Below are positions 38,700-48,552 of a DNA stretch of 64,000 nt, one piece after another. Each line of letters opens with the position of its first letter. The first letter of the stretch is position 1. This DNA is from Spirosoma endophyticum (GTDB lineage: Bacteria > Bacteroidota > Bacteroidia > Cytophagales > Spirosomataceae). The stretch lies in NCBI RefSeq assembly GCF_900112365.1, contig NZ_FOLQ01000006.1:186001-250000 (forward strand), written 5' to 3'. The notes under the pieces were generated by a model. That model did not search any database and was not told the DNA's origin. It saw only the letters and a list, made by a program, of their open reading frames with translations. Position numbers and translations under genes: made by a program.

Positions 38700-41600
38700 T
38701 GATCCAAAAAGGGTAATTCAATAATGACTCGCGTCCCGGTGGCCTGTTGATCGTCGTCGTATTTATCCAGAATCTCTACGCCCGATGCCTGGCCGCTACG
38801 TTGCCCAATGAGTTGGAGCCGATCTTCGGTTACGCGCAGACCAACACTTTGGTGTGTCGATGGCTGTTGTTTGAGCGACGCAGCCCGTTGTCGTCCAACG
38901 CCATCATCGTCTATGGTGCATTCCAAATGAGTTGACTTGCGTTCAATACGTATCTGAATGGAGCCCTGACTTTTTTTGTGCGCGATTCCGTGAAGAATGG
39001 CATTTTCAATATAGGGCTGGATAATCATAGGCGGAATCGCCGTTTTTTCCAGCCGTAGTGTTGGGTCGGTCGTTACTGAAAATATGAATTTGTTGTCGAA
39101 CCGAAGTTGTTCAAGTTCCAGGTAGAGCGTCAGTTGTTCGAGTTCACTGGCTAACGTTACCCACTCCTGCCGCGAATTGTCCAGAATCAGCCGCATCAGC
39201 CGGGCAAACTTAACGAGGTATTTGTCGGCATTATCGCTGTCATTCTGAAGGATAAATAAGCGAATGGCATTCAGCGAGTTATACAAAAAGTGGGGATTCA
39301 TTTGGGAACGTAGCGCTTTCATTTCCGACAGCGCAATCCGTTCCCGCAATTCACTTTTTTCGCGTTGTTCAGTAGCTAATCGCTTCTCACGCCAGCGTGC
39401 AATAACGACCGTTATCGCCACTAAGGCTGACAACGAAAGTAACCTGAACCACCAGGTTTGCCAGAACGGTGCCAGAATGGTGATGGGAAGTCGATAGCCC
39501 GTTCGATTCCAGACGCCGTCGTTGTTGGCCGCAATGACCTGCAATACGTAGGCACCGGGCGGCACATTGGTATACGTAGCAAAGGCTCGATTACCCTCCT
39601 GATTCCATGTCTCCTCGAAGCCTTCGAGCCGGTAGGCATATTGATTACCGGCAGGATTATCGAAGTTTAGGGCAGCCATCTCGAAGGTAAACATATTCTG
39701 GGTGTGACGAAGCGTCAACCCAGCCAGGGTAGCCGCTGGGTCAGGTAGCAATTCCTGCGCATTTACCCGAAGCGAAGTCAGGTAGACGGGCGGCACGAAG
39801 CGATTCAACCGAATCTGGTTTGGTTGCAAGTACACTAATCCGCGCAAGGCTCCGAAATAAATCCGCCCGGAAGAATCGCGGGTAACGGAAGCCGACTCAA
39901 ACTCCGAAGCAGAAAAGCCATCCATTTCGTCGAAGATCGTAACCTGGAGCCGTCGGACATCCATGCAGGCCAGCCCTCGGCTGGTGCTGAACCAAAGCGT
40001 GTCCCCAATCAGTAGAACGGCCGAAATATCGTTGTGAGGCAAGCCCTGCTTCGTCGTAAATACACGAAATTTGCCCGTCTTCTGGTTCAGACAGGTCAGG
40101 CCGTTATCGGTACCTATCCACATACGCCCAAACCGATCTTCGGCAAAAGCCGTTACGCCTTCGTCGGGCAAACTCTGCGGATCGTCATCGTTATGGGTAT
40201 ATTGGGCCAAAAGCCGTAAATCCGGGCTAATTTTAAAGATTGGTCCTAAACCACCTACCCACAAATTTTGGTGACGGTCAAAGAATAGCTCATTATAGTT
40301 TTTGCCGGGCAGGTTCCGAAGCAGGGAATCGTTAAACTGGTGACGAAACTGGCCCGTCCTGGGGTCATAAATGGTCAGTTTTTCGTTTGTGCCAAAAAAC
40401 AAACGCCCATCAGGCGCTCTAATGACCTTAAACGTTTGATTCCCTGCAACTCCTTTGGCTAAGCTGATCGTTGATTTTTTTGCAGGTTCATCGGCGGCTG
40501 TCAGGTTCGGAATGCGTTCTACGCGCCCGCTAGCAGGATCAAGCCTGTTCAAACCCGTAGACGTACCCACCCATATATGCCCATCCAGAGCAGACATGAC
40601 GGAGTAAGTCAGGTTATTATCTAAACTACGAGGATTTTTAGGATCGTTCCGGTACAACCTGTAGGACTTGGTGTGCTGGTTGATGTGGGCTACCCCATCG
40701 CGGGTAGCCACCCATATGGTACCCGCCCGGTCAACACAGAGGCCTCCGGCATCAAATCCCTGCGTATTGACTGGCTGATACCCGACTTCATCATAAAGCG
40801 AGTGAAATTTATCGACTTTGGGATTGAACCAGCAAACGCCCGAATCATCCGTTAAAACCCACACTACGCCCGACCGATCTTCCATGAGCGCACTAATAGA
40901 ATTTGAGATCAGGCTTCTCGGGTTCTTTTCATTGTTATGATAACTGAAGATTCGATTGCTTACGGCCTCATAACGATAAAGTCCACTTCCCTTAACACCA
41001 ACCCATAATTCGCCCGAGCGCGTGAACAGCAACGCCGAAACAGGTTGATCGGCAGCCAATTGGGGCATGGATCGAAACAGACCTGTGGATGGATTCAGGG
41101 TGGTTAATTGCCCTTTGTTCATACCTATCAGTAGCTCGCCGGTTTGGGGATTGCGGGCCAGAGACGTTATGTAATTATCAGGTAACGTAGTAGAAGCCCC
41201 CGGATCGTGACGAAAGGAACGAAACGTTCTGGTTGGGAGGTCATACGCGAAGAGACCTCCCTCCGTACCAATCCAGAGTGTATGTCCGTCCGGCAAAATT
41301 CGGCGAATGGATTTAGCTACCGGAAGCGATCCAGCCGGTAGGGCAAGCAGATTTGCCCGGCCAGTAGCTGGCTCAAAATCCACCACGCCCCCTTTCGTGC
41401 CTATCCACAGCTGACCATTCCTGCCCTCGGTTATAAATCGAACAAAGTTGCACCCTGCGCCTAAATGGGAAAATGAGTAGCGCTGGAACGACTGTGTTGC
41501 TGGCTCAAACCGATTCAAACCCTCCTGTGTGCCCACCCAGAGCGTCCCATTTTGGGCAGTAAACACATAGCGGACAATCCGATGCGACAACGATTTTGGA

Positions 41601-41899
41601 TTACCCGGCTGATGGGTAAACGTCAGGCAGCGCAGCCCATCGAATCGGGTCAGCCCTTTAACGGTAGCAATCCAGATGAAACCCGATTTATCCTGCGTGA
41701 CCGCCGTGGTGTAATTACCAGCCAGTCCTTGCTGCAGCGATAGATATTGAAACGCCAATGTCGGTGTTTGACCGTGCCCCTGTCCCCAGACCAGACATAA
41801 CAGCAACAGGGTAAGTCTATTTTGCCATCGGTACAGGCACCTCTTCTCCCTGTGCTTCACTACGTTCGTTCTACTTTTTTTACACGGAGCGGGCTTCAT
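38696..41899 (-). CDS. Propeller-type sensor histidine kinase (Reg_prop, Y_Y_Y, LytS-like kinase)
   Basis: A 1067-residue envelope-spanning kinase. After a signal/anchor (about 28-43) come two seven-bladed propellers made of Reg_prop repeats (GFIWIATVKGLTRFD, GTLWVGTQEGLNRFE and many more to about 720), a Y_Y_Y domain (about 745-815, ending PPGAYVLQVIAANNDG), one membrane helix (about 825-842) and a His_kinase domain with MNPHFLYNSLNAI and an ATPase site (QPYIENAILHG, DDDGVGR). It has no receiver or DNA-binding domain, so it needs a separate regulator; the LytTR protein at 42941 is the nearest candidate. It probably senses a glycan or other periplasmic ligand. Confidence 0.9.
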   Translation of the reverse strand: MKPAPCKKSRTNVVKHREKRCLYRWQNRLTLLLLCLVWGQGHGQTPTLAFQYLSLQQGLAGNYTTAVTQDKSGFIWIATVKGLTRFDGLRCLTFTHQPGNPKSLSHRIVRYVFTAQNGTLWVGTQEGLNRFEPATQSFQRYSFSHLGAGCNFVRFITEGRNGQLWIGTKGGVVDFEPATGRANLLALPAGSLPVAKSIRRILPDGHTLWIGTEGGLFAYDLPTRTFRSFRHDPGASTTLPDNYITSLARNPQTGELLIGMNKGQLTTLNPSTGLFRSMPQLAADQPVSALLFTRSGELWVGVKGSGLYRYEAVSNRIFSYHNNEKNPRSLISNSISALMEDRSGVVWVLTDDSGVCWFNPKVDKFHSLYDEVGYQPVNTQGFDAGGLCVDRAGTIWVATRDGVAHINQHTKSYRLYRNDPKNPRSLDNNLTYSVMSALDGHIWVGTSTGLNRLDPASGRVERIPNLTAADEPAKKSTISLAKGVAGNQTFKVIRAPDGRLFFGTNEKLTIYDPRTGQFRHQFNDSLLRNLPGKNYNELFFDRHQNLWVGGLGPIFKISPDLRLLAQYTHNDDDPQSLPDEGVTAFAEDRFGRMWIGTDNGLTCLNQKTGKFRVFTTKQGLPHNDISAVLLIGDTLWFSTSRGLACMDVRRLQVTIFDEMDGFSASEFESASVTRDSSGRIYFGALRGLVYLQPNQIRLNRFVPPVYLTSLRVNAQELLPDPAATLAGLTLRHTQNMFTFEMAALNFDNPAGNQYAYRLEGFEETWNQEGNRAFATYTNVPPGAYVLQVIAANNDGVWNRTGYRLPITILAPFWQTWWFRLLSLSALVAITVVIARWREKRLATEQREKSELRERIALSEMKALRSQMNPHFLYNSLNAIRLFILQNDSDNADKYLVKFARLMRLILDNSRQEWVTLASELEQLTLYLELEQLRFDNKFIFSVTTDPTLRLEKTAIPPMIIQPYIENAILHGIAHKKSQGSIQIRIERKSTHLECTIDDDGVGRQRAASLKQQPSTHQSVGLRVTEDRLQLIGQRSGQASGVEILDKYDDDQQATGTRVIIELPFLDQ

Positions 41900-42215
41900 A
41901 GTTACTTAAATACCTACCAGCGATTCTGGCGGTCGGCGAAGCGAATATAAACGATAGTTAAGCGAAAACGGATACTACCGTTTCGATAACCGGTAGTTTA
42001 CCATCTTTTCAGGGTAACGATAGCCGTGATGTCGGGCGATACGTAGTGAAGAAGTTAATTCTCAGAGCGTCAGCCCGATACTCCGATACCTACGGTAGTT
42101 ATTTTCGCAGGCAACCAGTTATGGACTCAAATCCACCTGTTATCCATTCAGGCTATTTTGCCTCGCAGATCATTCGTTCTTTTGCCTATCCATTACCTTA
42201 GAAATAGCCATACCT
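41900..42215. promoter_or_regulatory. Divergent intergenic region between two LytS-type kinase genes
   Basis: 316 bases with no gene. It must hold the promoters of both kinases. Short mirrored words (GGATACTACCGTTTCGATAA, CGGTAGTTTACC, CCTACGGTAGTTATT) contain GGTAGT or ACTACC three times, which could be regulator sites. No tRNA or terminator is visible. Confidence 0.45.
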
Positions 42216-42941
42216 GTGGCATTGGATGCGAAACTTGTGAAAACAAAACCGGACTATCAGCAAGCTAAACAGCAGTTGTCGGACACCAACCGACGCATTG
42301 CCGAAGCGAAACTGTTATCCCTGCGCATGCAAATGAATCCGCATTTTGTGTTCAACAGCCTGAACGCAATCAATAACTTTGTCTTACAGAACGATAGCGA
42401 ACAGGCTTCCCGCTACTTAACCGTATTTGCTACGTTAATGCGGCAAATATTAGCGAATACGCAAACCGATTGGGTTTCCCTGCACGACGAACTAATTGCC
42501 TTGCGGAGTTATATTGAACTGGAGCAATTGCGATGCGATGGACATTTTGATGTAGATGTTCAGATAGATGCAGCGCTCAATGCCTATACAGTGCAAGTGC
42601 CACCGTTACTGATTCAGCCCTATGTAGAAAATGCCATTCGGCGGGGTTTATTACCGCAACTAAACGGCCATCCGCAGCTAAAAATCAATTGCAAACGCGC
42701 TGGAAATCAGCTGTCTATATCCATTGCCGATAATGGCATCGGACGGGCTGCGGCAGCCAGTATGCATGCCAGAAGCATGGCCGAAAACCAGCTTCAGGGC
42801 AGTCAGGTGGCCGAAGAACGAATAGCTTTAGTGAATGATATTTATGGCGTTGACGCCCATATTGAAAGCCTTGATTTAGTTACGACTGACGGCCAGCCAG
42901 CCGGTACTTGCATCACCTTCACTCAGAACCTAAAACCATAA
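42216..42941 (+). CDS. Soluble LytS-type histidine kinase
   Basis: A 241-residue kinase with no membrane segment: a short coiled coil (1-35, KPDYQQAKQQLSDTNRRIAEAKLLSLRMQ), the His_kinase motif MNPHFVFNSLNAINNF with the presumed phosphorylated His, and an ATPase domain (PPLLIQPYVENAI, IADNGIGRAAA). A GTG start is used because no ATG is in frame upstream. Without a sensor domain it must receive its signal from another protein. Its stop overlaps the start of the LytTR regulator (TAATG), so the pair is translationally coupled. Confidence 0.85.
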   Translation: MALDAKLVKTKPDYQQAKQQLSDTNRRIAEAKLLSLRMQMNPHFVFNSLNAINNFVLQNDSEQASRYLTVFATLMRQILANTQTDWVSLHDELIALRSYIELEQLRCDGHFDVDVQIDAALNAYTVQVPPLLIQPYVENAIRRGLLPQLNGHPQLKINCKRAGNQLSISIADNGIGRAAAASMHARSMAENQLQGSQVAEERIALVNDIYGVDAHIESLDLVTTDGQPAGTCITFTQNLKP

Positions 42942-43681
42942 TGACTGCTCTATTTGTTGACGACGAAAAACATTGCCGAGACGTATTAAGCCTGCTACTG
43001 AAACGGTACTGCCCCAACGTAACCATAGTGGCCCAATGTGCCAGTGGGCAGGAAGGGCACACCGCCATTGACAGCCTGCGTCCAGACCTGGTTTTTCTGG
43101 ACATTGAGATGCCCGGAATGAGCGGTTTTGAGATGCTTGAAGCCTGTCGGTACAATGGTTTCCGTGTGATTTTCACCACGGCCTTTAACGAGTATGCCAT
43201 TAAAGCCATCCGGCATAATGCACTGGATTATATCCTGAAACCCATTGATAAGGACGAACTGATACGTGCCGTTGCCAAAGCCGAACAGGCGCTGGCCAGT
43301 CATGCTCCTTCTCAAATCGACCAGTTTTTAGGGTATCTGCAAAGCCAGCGGGCGGGCGACCGTATCGCGTTGCCCACGATGGAAGGGCTGCAAATCATTC
43401 ATAGTGCGGAGATTTACTACTGCGAGTCCGATGGCGGCTACACCCGATTTGCGCTACGTAGCGGCCAGATCATTCTGATTTCCAAGACCCTGAAAGAAGT
43501 GGAAGAGGTGCTGGAAAGCAAGGGGTTTTGCCGGGTGCATCACAGCTACCTGATCAACCTGCGCTACGTGCAGCGCTACATCCGGGGCGACGGTGGCGAA
43601 GTCGTTATGGAAAACAACAAGGCATTACCTGTTTCGCGTAATAAAAAACAGGAGTTTCTGAGCCTGCTTGAAAAAATATGA
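42941..43681 (+). CDS. LytTR-family response regulator
   Basis: A 246-residue regulator. The receiver domain has FVDDEKHCRD, the phosphorylated Asp in LVFLDIEMPGMSG (about residue 53) and Lys in YILKPID. A LytTR DNA-binding domain follows (about 145-246) with HSAEIYYCESDGGYTRF, ISKTLKEVEE, FCRVHHSYLIN and LPVSRNKKQEFL. The start at 42941 shares bases with the kinase stop. It should be phosphorylated by the kinase just upstream and perhaps also by the propeller kinase. Confidence 0.92.
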   Translation: MTALFVDDEKHCRDVLSLLLKRYCPNVTIVAQCASGQEGHTAIDSLRPDLVFLDIEMPGMSGFEMLEACRYNGFRVIFTTAFNEYAIKAIRHNALDYILKPIDKDELIRAVAKAEQALASHAPSQIDQFLGYLQSQRAGDRIALPTMEGLQIIHSAEIYYCESDGGYTRFALRSGQIILISKTLKEVEEVLESKGFCRVHHSYLINLRYVQRYIRGDGGEVVMENNKALPVSRNKKQEFLSLLEKI

Positions 43682-43705
43682 TAACACGTTTACATGTAGC
43701 TCCTT

Positions 43706-44545
43706 ATGCTGTCGCCCAGTCCTGTTTTTACTCGCTACTGTTTCTTCGTATTGGCATTGACCCTACTAATGTGCTGTGGAACCTCTGACCAATCGACCGG
43801 ACCATTGACGGATCCAGCACAGCTTCAGGTGAACGTAGTCGTTCATCGGCGCGTGTTCGAAGATGGATCGTCTAGCCACTTTATTAAGGGATACGTAAAA
43901 GATGCAATGGGCAAAACAATCGCCAATCCAGCAATTCAACTACGTGTCAATGGACAAGCCTTACGGCTGAATGGCGGGTCAACAAATTATTACGGAGCCT
44001 TTCCGTACTATGAACTGGTAACGAAGTCAGATACTGCTATTCAGAGCAATAAAATGTATACGTTCACGGTCGTAATGACCGACGGCACTGAACACTTACT
44101 GGGACGTATTGAAACACAACCCGACCTCGACGCCAGCCATTTAGCGCTCCCGGCCGCTCACTCCCGCAGTCAGCCCCTTTTACTCCGGTGGCGGGACATC
44201 GAATCAGGCAATTCCTGGCTGTCATTCTGGAAACGCTGGCAGAGCGAAACATCTTACAATGAATTACTGGTGAGCAAGATCAGTGAAAGGAAAGACAAGT
44301 GGGGACATCGTGTCAAAGAAGATGGCAGCAGTAATCAGGCCGATTACATCACGCTCATCATTGGAAGCGGGGGCGGATCACACATGATTCCACTCAGTTA
44401 TTTTGAGGGGCCACAAACCCGATTTAATGCACTTAGCCTCATGCTAAACTCAACAAAAACGGTAGATGTTAGTCGCCCTTTTCTCAAAGGCAGCAGCCTC
44501 AGTAGCGAGCGTACCAGGCTCTATCGTATCGAGTTGGTAGAATGA
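43706..44545 (+). CDS. Lipoprotein of unknown function
   Basis: A 279-residue protein with a lipoprotein signal (FFVLALTLLMCCG, lipidated Cys at 23 or 24). The first part of the mature chain (about 35-125) reads as a beta-sandwich of carboxypeptidase-regulatory/Ig type (VVVHRRVFEDGSSSHFIKGYVKDAMGKTIANPAIQLRVNG). The C-terminal half is not recognised. It starts 24 bases after the LytTR gene, so it may belong to the same transcript or be its target. Confidence 0.7.
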   Translation: MLSPSPVFTRYCFFVLALTLLMCCGTSDQSTGPLTDPAQLQVNVVVHRRVFEDGSSSHFIKGYVKDAMGKTIANPAIQLRVNGQALRLNGGSTNYYGAFPYYELVTKSDTAIQSNKMYTFTVVMTDGTEHLLGRIETQPDLDASHLALPAAHSRSQPLLLRWRDIESGNSWLSFWKRWQSETSYNELLVSKISERKDKWGHRVKEDGSSNQADYITLIIGSGGGSHMIPLSYFEGPQTRFNALSLMLNSTKTVDVSRPFLKGSSLSSERTRLYRIELVE

Positions 44546-44582
44546 TCAACCCATTACCCGTAACCTCCTCTTTTGTTCGACC

Positions 44583-44918
44583 ATGAAAACTATCACACTA
44601 TTAAACTGGCTCATCATTGGTATATACGGACTTTCGCTCCTGTACCTCTTAGCCACTAATAACAACCCGAATAACGACGCAGCAGGACGCGGAATGAGCA
44701 GTGGCTTCATTGTACTCCTGTTAATTTTCGGCGCTATACTTACGGGCCTAAACCTCTACAATTCACAGACTACCAGAATCATAGCCCTGGTGATTGGCGG
44801 ATTGCCTGTTGTGTTTATGGCCATCTTTCTTATCAACGAATACAGAGGATCATTTCAAGCCGATAAAGGGGCTATCAACGACACAGAGCAACTGGCTATA
44901 CAAAAGCTAAATCCATAA
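44583..44918 (+). CDS. Small membrane protein
   Basis: A 111-residue protein with three hydrophobic helices (about 8-24, 39-60 and 66-86) and a polar tail (DKGAINDTEQLAIQKLNP). No family recognised. It stands 37 bases after the lipoprotein and 33 before the next membrane protein on the same strand, so these genes probably form one operon that ends with the von Willebrand protein. Confidence 0.68.
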   Translation: MKTITLLNWLIIGIYGLSLLYLLATNNNPNNDAAGRGMSSGFIVLLLIFGAILTGLNLYNSQTTRIIALVIGGLPVVFMAIFLINEYRGSFQADKGAINDTEQLAIQKLNP

Positions 44919-44951
44919 CAGATCCTATCAACGTAGTAACCTTCCTCGTCA

Positions 44952-45704
44952 ATGACCAAAGCCCAATTAATTACCGAAGACAATAGTATGGAACGCTTCT
45001 TGACCGTACTCGTGGCCAGTCTGTGCATTTCGCCACTAGGCTTCATGTCGGGAGCCTACGTCGTCGATTGGATGACAAAAGACGCCGGTGGCGGCTCTGA
45101 TGATCAGATGGCTTATGGTTATTTTATGATTCTGGCTGGACTGGCCCTAGGAGCCATTAGTTTCTTTATCGTCTGGTATCTTGCCCAGCGTTTTCTGGTA
45201 GCGGATTATCTGAACTATCTCCAGATCGCCGACGGAATTGTCCTGGCGGGATGGCTAACAGTTTGGCTTATACATTCAGCACAGCAACCCCAACGATTAC
45301 TGTTTGATGGCCGTTGGGCAGCACTGGAAGTCGAAGTACGGACAGAGAAATCATTATTGGTCAACGATTTGATTAGTTCGGCTATTTCAATGGATTACAT
45401 CGGCGGTGCAAACAGCGGTAACTTCCCTAAACCGGAGGCCATTCGGGAAGAAGGCAAGTTCGTAATTCTGCCGTGGGCAACGGCTCCCATGTTCGTTAAT
45501 AAATGGCAGGTACGGGTATTTTTACATAACGAACCGATGCTATTTACCCTGGATTTACCCCGAAATCCAACTCAATCCAGCGACTGGTCGGGTTGGGTGG
45601 CTCCCACTCAATATCAGGAGAACGTCATCCCTTCCGATGTGCAGCAGAAGCTCACGCTCCGTTACCGGCTTCGGCTTGTTCCCAACAACGAGGATTATCA
45701 CTAG
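44952..45704 (+). CDS. Membrane protein with C-terminal soluble domain
   Basis: A 250-residue protein. Three membrane helices lie in the first 115 residues (VLVASLCISPLGFMSGAYVV, YFMILAGLALGAISFFIVWYL, GIVLAGWLTVWLI), followed by a beta-rich domain of about 130 residues (WAALEVEVRTEKSLLVNDL, KWQVRVFLHNEPMLFTLDLP). A Met at 44988 is an equally good start. The function is unknown. It is the third gene of the cluster that leads to the von Willebrand protein. Confidence 0.68.
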   Translation: MTKAQLITEDNSMERFLTVLVASLCISPLGFMSGAYVVDWMTKDAGGGSDDQMAYGYFMILAGLALGAISFFIVWYLAQRFLVADYLNYLQIADGIVLAGWLTVWLIHSAQQPQRLLFDGRWAALEVEVRTEKSLLVNDLISSAISMDYIGGANSGNFPKPEAIREEGKFVILPWATAPMFVNKWQVRVFLHNEPMLFTLDLPRNPTQSSDWSGWVAPTQYQENVIPSDVQQKLTLRYRLRLVPNNEDYH

Positions 45705-45762
45705 GTGAATCCACGTAATCAAAAGTTACCAGACTACGTATCTTATTTTGGTTATTTCGGTC

Positions 45763-48516
45763 ATGCAGACGTCCTTATGGCTATTTCTGGCGTTATCCTC
45801 GGTATTTGTTGCGGGTCACCAATTCCAGGAAACACCTCAACAATCCCTTAATCGCTACGTCGACTTTCTGAATCAATCAGTCACTGAGGTCGCCAGTCGA
45901 TTTCAACAGATACGGGCTTATCATGCTAACATCGGTTCGTATATACCGAATAAGAATTTCCCCATAGCGCTTTCTCCGTCGGGGCTGCTGGAGGAATATT
46001 ATTACAAAAAAGCCCTCACTAACGACGGATTGACCGAAGCCGAAAAAACACGATTGAATGCCGGGGTAAAAGCTATCTGGAAATTGACCTCTAAAATTGA
46101 CAGTACGACCAAAGCACTGGAAACCTACAATCGGCTGAAGGATTATGAGCGGGACAACTTCAAAAAGGCAAACGAACTGATTGCCAGTCTTCAGGTACTA
46201 CTGACTCAGTTTGGTCAAGATAAGGCTAAATTCTATCAACAGATTCAGCGAGTCTACCGCCGGTATCAGCCTTATCTGCCTACAAACCCGTATCTGTATA
46301 CGGAAAAAGAAATGGACCAGGTGCTGGAGAGCCAGCAACAGTTGCTCGATACTGTACGGTATTATCTCAACAAAGGCAACCATTCCGATTGGCCCGTTGA
46401 ATTCGTTCAGAAAAGCATTTTGGCTGACGAAAAACTGCTCGTTGAGTTTGGCAAAGGCAAGTCGGCCATTGACTATCCGGCCAGCGATATGATTTCGGCG
46501 TTTAGAACAGGCTTGCAGGGAATACAGGCTATGAAACGCCGGGCAGTTGACGATTATAATTTTGCCACCCGCCAATCGGCTCAACACGGAAACGAGTTCT
46601 ACCTTTCGTTCATCAATCATTACAACAATGATTTATTGAACTGGCAGCAGCAATTTATCACATACAGCGCGTCGGTCAGGCAGTTACTGGCTTATCCTGC
46701 CTATTCGCCAGTTTTTGCATTTGATGTCCCGGAAGCCGCCACACCACAACCCAAGGGAGTCAAGCCTTTCCGGGACATACCGCCAATTGCTTTTGCGACG
46801 ACGCCAGCCGATGACCCGGAGAGCGTTATTACGTTTCAGGCCCTGACTAGTTACCTGGACTTCATAAACGAATCGTTACGTCAGATGAATCAGATGCAGT
46901 TATTGATGCGTAACTATCAATATTCGGCCGACAGTTATCGGGCTTCAGTGGCGCGTGGAGGGAAACGGAATGGCCTGACGTACTCGCACGAGGCATATAA
47001 AGTGCCGCTTTCTGAATACCAGCTTTTGCGCCTTAACAGCGCCCAGATTCTTCAGGCTTATCGCACGTCAATTAACAGCCAGGCCGAGGTATTGCTGGGT
47101 ATGCTGACCGAAATGGATGAGCTAAGCATTGAGTTGATCAATTATACGAGCGAAAATCAGTACGTAAAAGATAACTTTCAACGGTCCGATGCTATTCTGG
47201 ATCGGTATGGGTATCTGTTCGATACGTTTGACAGGAAAAAAGAACAACTTTATCGGGACGTGCGACGCATTCACGAAAGTTATCCGCTGAAAAAACCAGC
47301 TGATTCGTGGAACGTAGCGGGAAAGGCCATGCTTCAGTTACTGGATCTGGATAAAGATGTGCTGTTTGGCATGAGAGCGTATTTACGCGGTGAAACTAGC
47401 CAACTACCCGCAACTGATTCGGTGCAGGCGAAAGCCAGAGAATTGATTACCAACGAATTCCAGAATCTAAAGGGCTTACAACGCTATGGACGTAGCAACG
47501 GCCTCTGTCCATACACACCCTACGAAGACCTTGCCGATCATTCGATCAAACTGGCTGAGATGGTGCAGAAAGTCAAACTGCCCACGTCTGACTATGCAAC
47601 AAGCCCCTACGAATCGTTTTACTACTTTTTCAATGAGCTAGCCCATACCTACAATAAATTCAGCGAACTGGCCAAGACTAACGTACTGAAATCCATCAGC
47701 GAACCGAATATCACGGCTTTCCGACGGTCGAAGGCTTTGTCATCATCAGCTTCTGTTCTCCCTATTAAGCCAGAACAACCCGCTAGCCGATTAACAGACA
47801 GTTCTACTCCATCGAAACAGAAACTGGTTGCTGACCCTGCAACGAACGGACTGGCGGCAACAGACGGCAAGACGATAGTAAAGCATGATACCGTTTTCAT
47901 CGATCGTCCAACGGTCGATACGGTATACATAGATCGTAGCAATCAACAGAGTGCCGCGGCTTCTCTGACAGGCTTTGCGACGAACAATATGGTGTTACTG
48001 CTAGACGTATCATCGTCGATGGATTCGCCGTATAAATTGCCTCTTTTGAAAAAATCCATCAAATCGCTATTGAATTTGCTGCGTCCTGAAGATCAGATTT
48101 CGATCATAGTGTATTCCGGAAAAGCGCGCGTGGCGTTAAAACCCACATCCGGTGCGAAGGCTGATGAAATTGCCCGCGTGATCGATCAGCTTCAATCAGG
48201 CGGGGACACCGATGGAAACGGCGGCATTCAATTGGCCTACAAAATAGCCAACAAGCAGTACATCCGAGCGGGTAACAATCGCATCGTGTTAGCCACCGAC
48301 GGCGAATTCCCAGTGAGTGATGAGGTTTTTCAGTTGGTGAGCGAATCCAGTCGCCAGGATGTTTACCTGACAATATTCACCTTCAGCCGAAAGGAAATCA
48401 ATAGCCAAAGTCTCAAAAAACTGGCTCAGTTAGGCAAAGGAACGTACGCCCACATTACCCCCGAAAACGCAAATCTGCAATTGATCCTGGAAGCGCAGGC
48501 TAAGAAAGCACCCTAG
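45763..48516 (+). CDS. Large exported protein with duplicated helical domain and C-terminal von Willebrand A domain
   Basis: A 917-residue protein. The ATG at 45763 begins a signal peptide (LWLFLALSSVFVAGHQ); a TTG 15 bases upstream is less likely. Two related helical regions span about 25-300 and 360-620: ERDNFKKANELIASL at about 130 matches VKDNFQRSDAILDRY at about 467, with further matching helices after each. A disordered, Ser/Pro-rich spacer leads to a vWA domain (about 740-917) with an intact MIDAS site (LLLDVSSSMDS, D748; the Thr in GGDTDGNGG; ATDGEF). It probably binds a protein or matrix partner in a metal-dependent way. Confidence 0.82.
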   Translation: MQTSLWLFLALSSVFVAGHQFQETPQQSLNRYVDFLNQSVTEVASRFQQIRAYHANIGSYIPNKNFPIALSPSGLLEEYYYKKALTNDGLTEAEKTRLNAGVKAIWKLTSKIDSTTKALETYNRLKDYERDNFKKANELIASLQVLLTQFGQDKAKFYQQIQRVYRRYQPYLPTNPYLYTEKEMDQVLESQQQLLDTVRYYLNKGNHSDWPVEFVQKSILADEKLLVEFGKGKSAIDYPASDMISAFRTGLQGIQAMKRRAVDDYNFATRQSAQHGNEFYLSFINHYNNDLLNWQQQFITYSASVRQLLAYPAYSPVFAFDVPEAATPQPKGVKPFRDIPPIAFATTPADDPESVITFQALTSYLDFINESLRQMNQMQLLMRNYQYSADSYRASVARGGKRNGLTYSHEAYKVPLSEYQLLRLNSAQILQAYRTSINSQAEVLLGMLTEMDELSIELINYTSENQYVKDNFQRSDAILDRYGYLFDTFDRKKEQLYRDVRRIHESYPLKKPADSWNVAGKAMLQLLDLDKDVLFGMRAYLRGETSQLPATDSVQAKARELITNEFQNLKGLQRYGRSNGLCPYTPYEDLADHSIKLAEMVQKVKLPTSDYATSPYESFYYFFNELAHTYNKFSELAKTNVLKSISEPNITAFRRSKALSSSASVLPIKPEQPASRLTDSSTPSKQKLVADPATNGLAATDGKTIVKHDTVFIDRPTVDTVYIDRSNQQSAAASLTGFATNNMVLLLDVSSSMDSPYKLPLLKKSIKSLLNLLRPEDQISIIVYSGKARVALKPTSGAKADEIARVIDQLQSGGDTDGNGGIQLAYKIANKQYIRAGNNRIVLATDGEFPVSDEVFQLVSESSRQDVYLTIFTFSRKEINSQSLKKLAQLGKGTYAHITPENANLQLILEAQAKKAP

Positions 48517-48552
48517 CTGTAAACACTGTTTTTGTCCACAGAGGCACAAACT

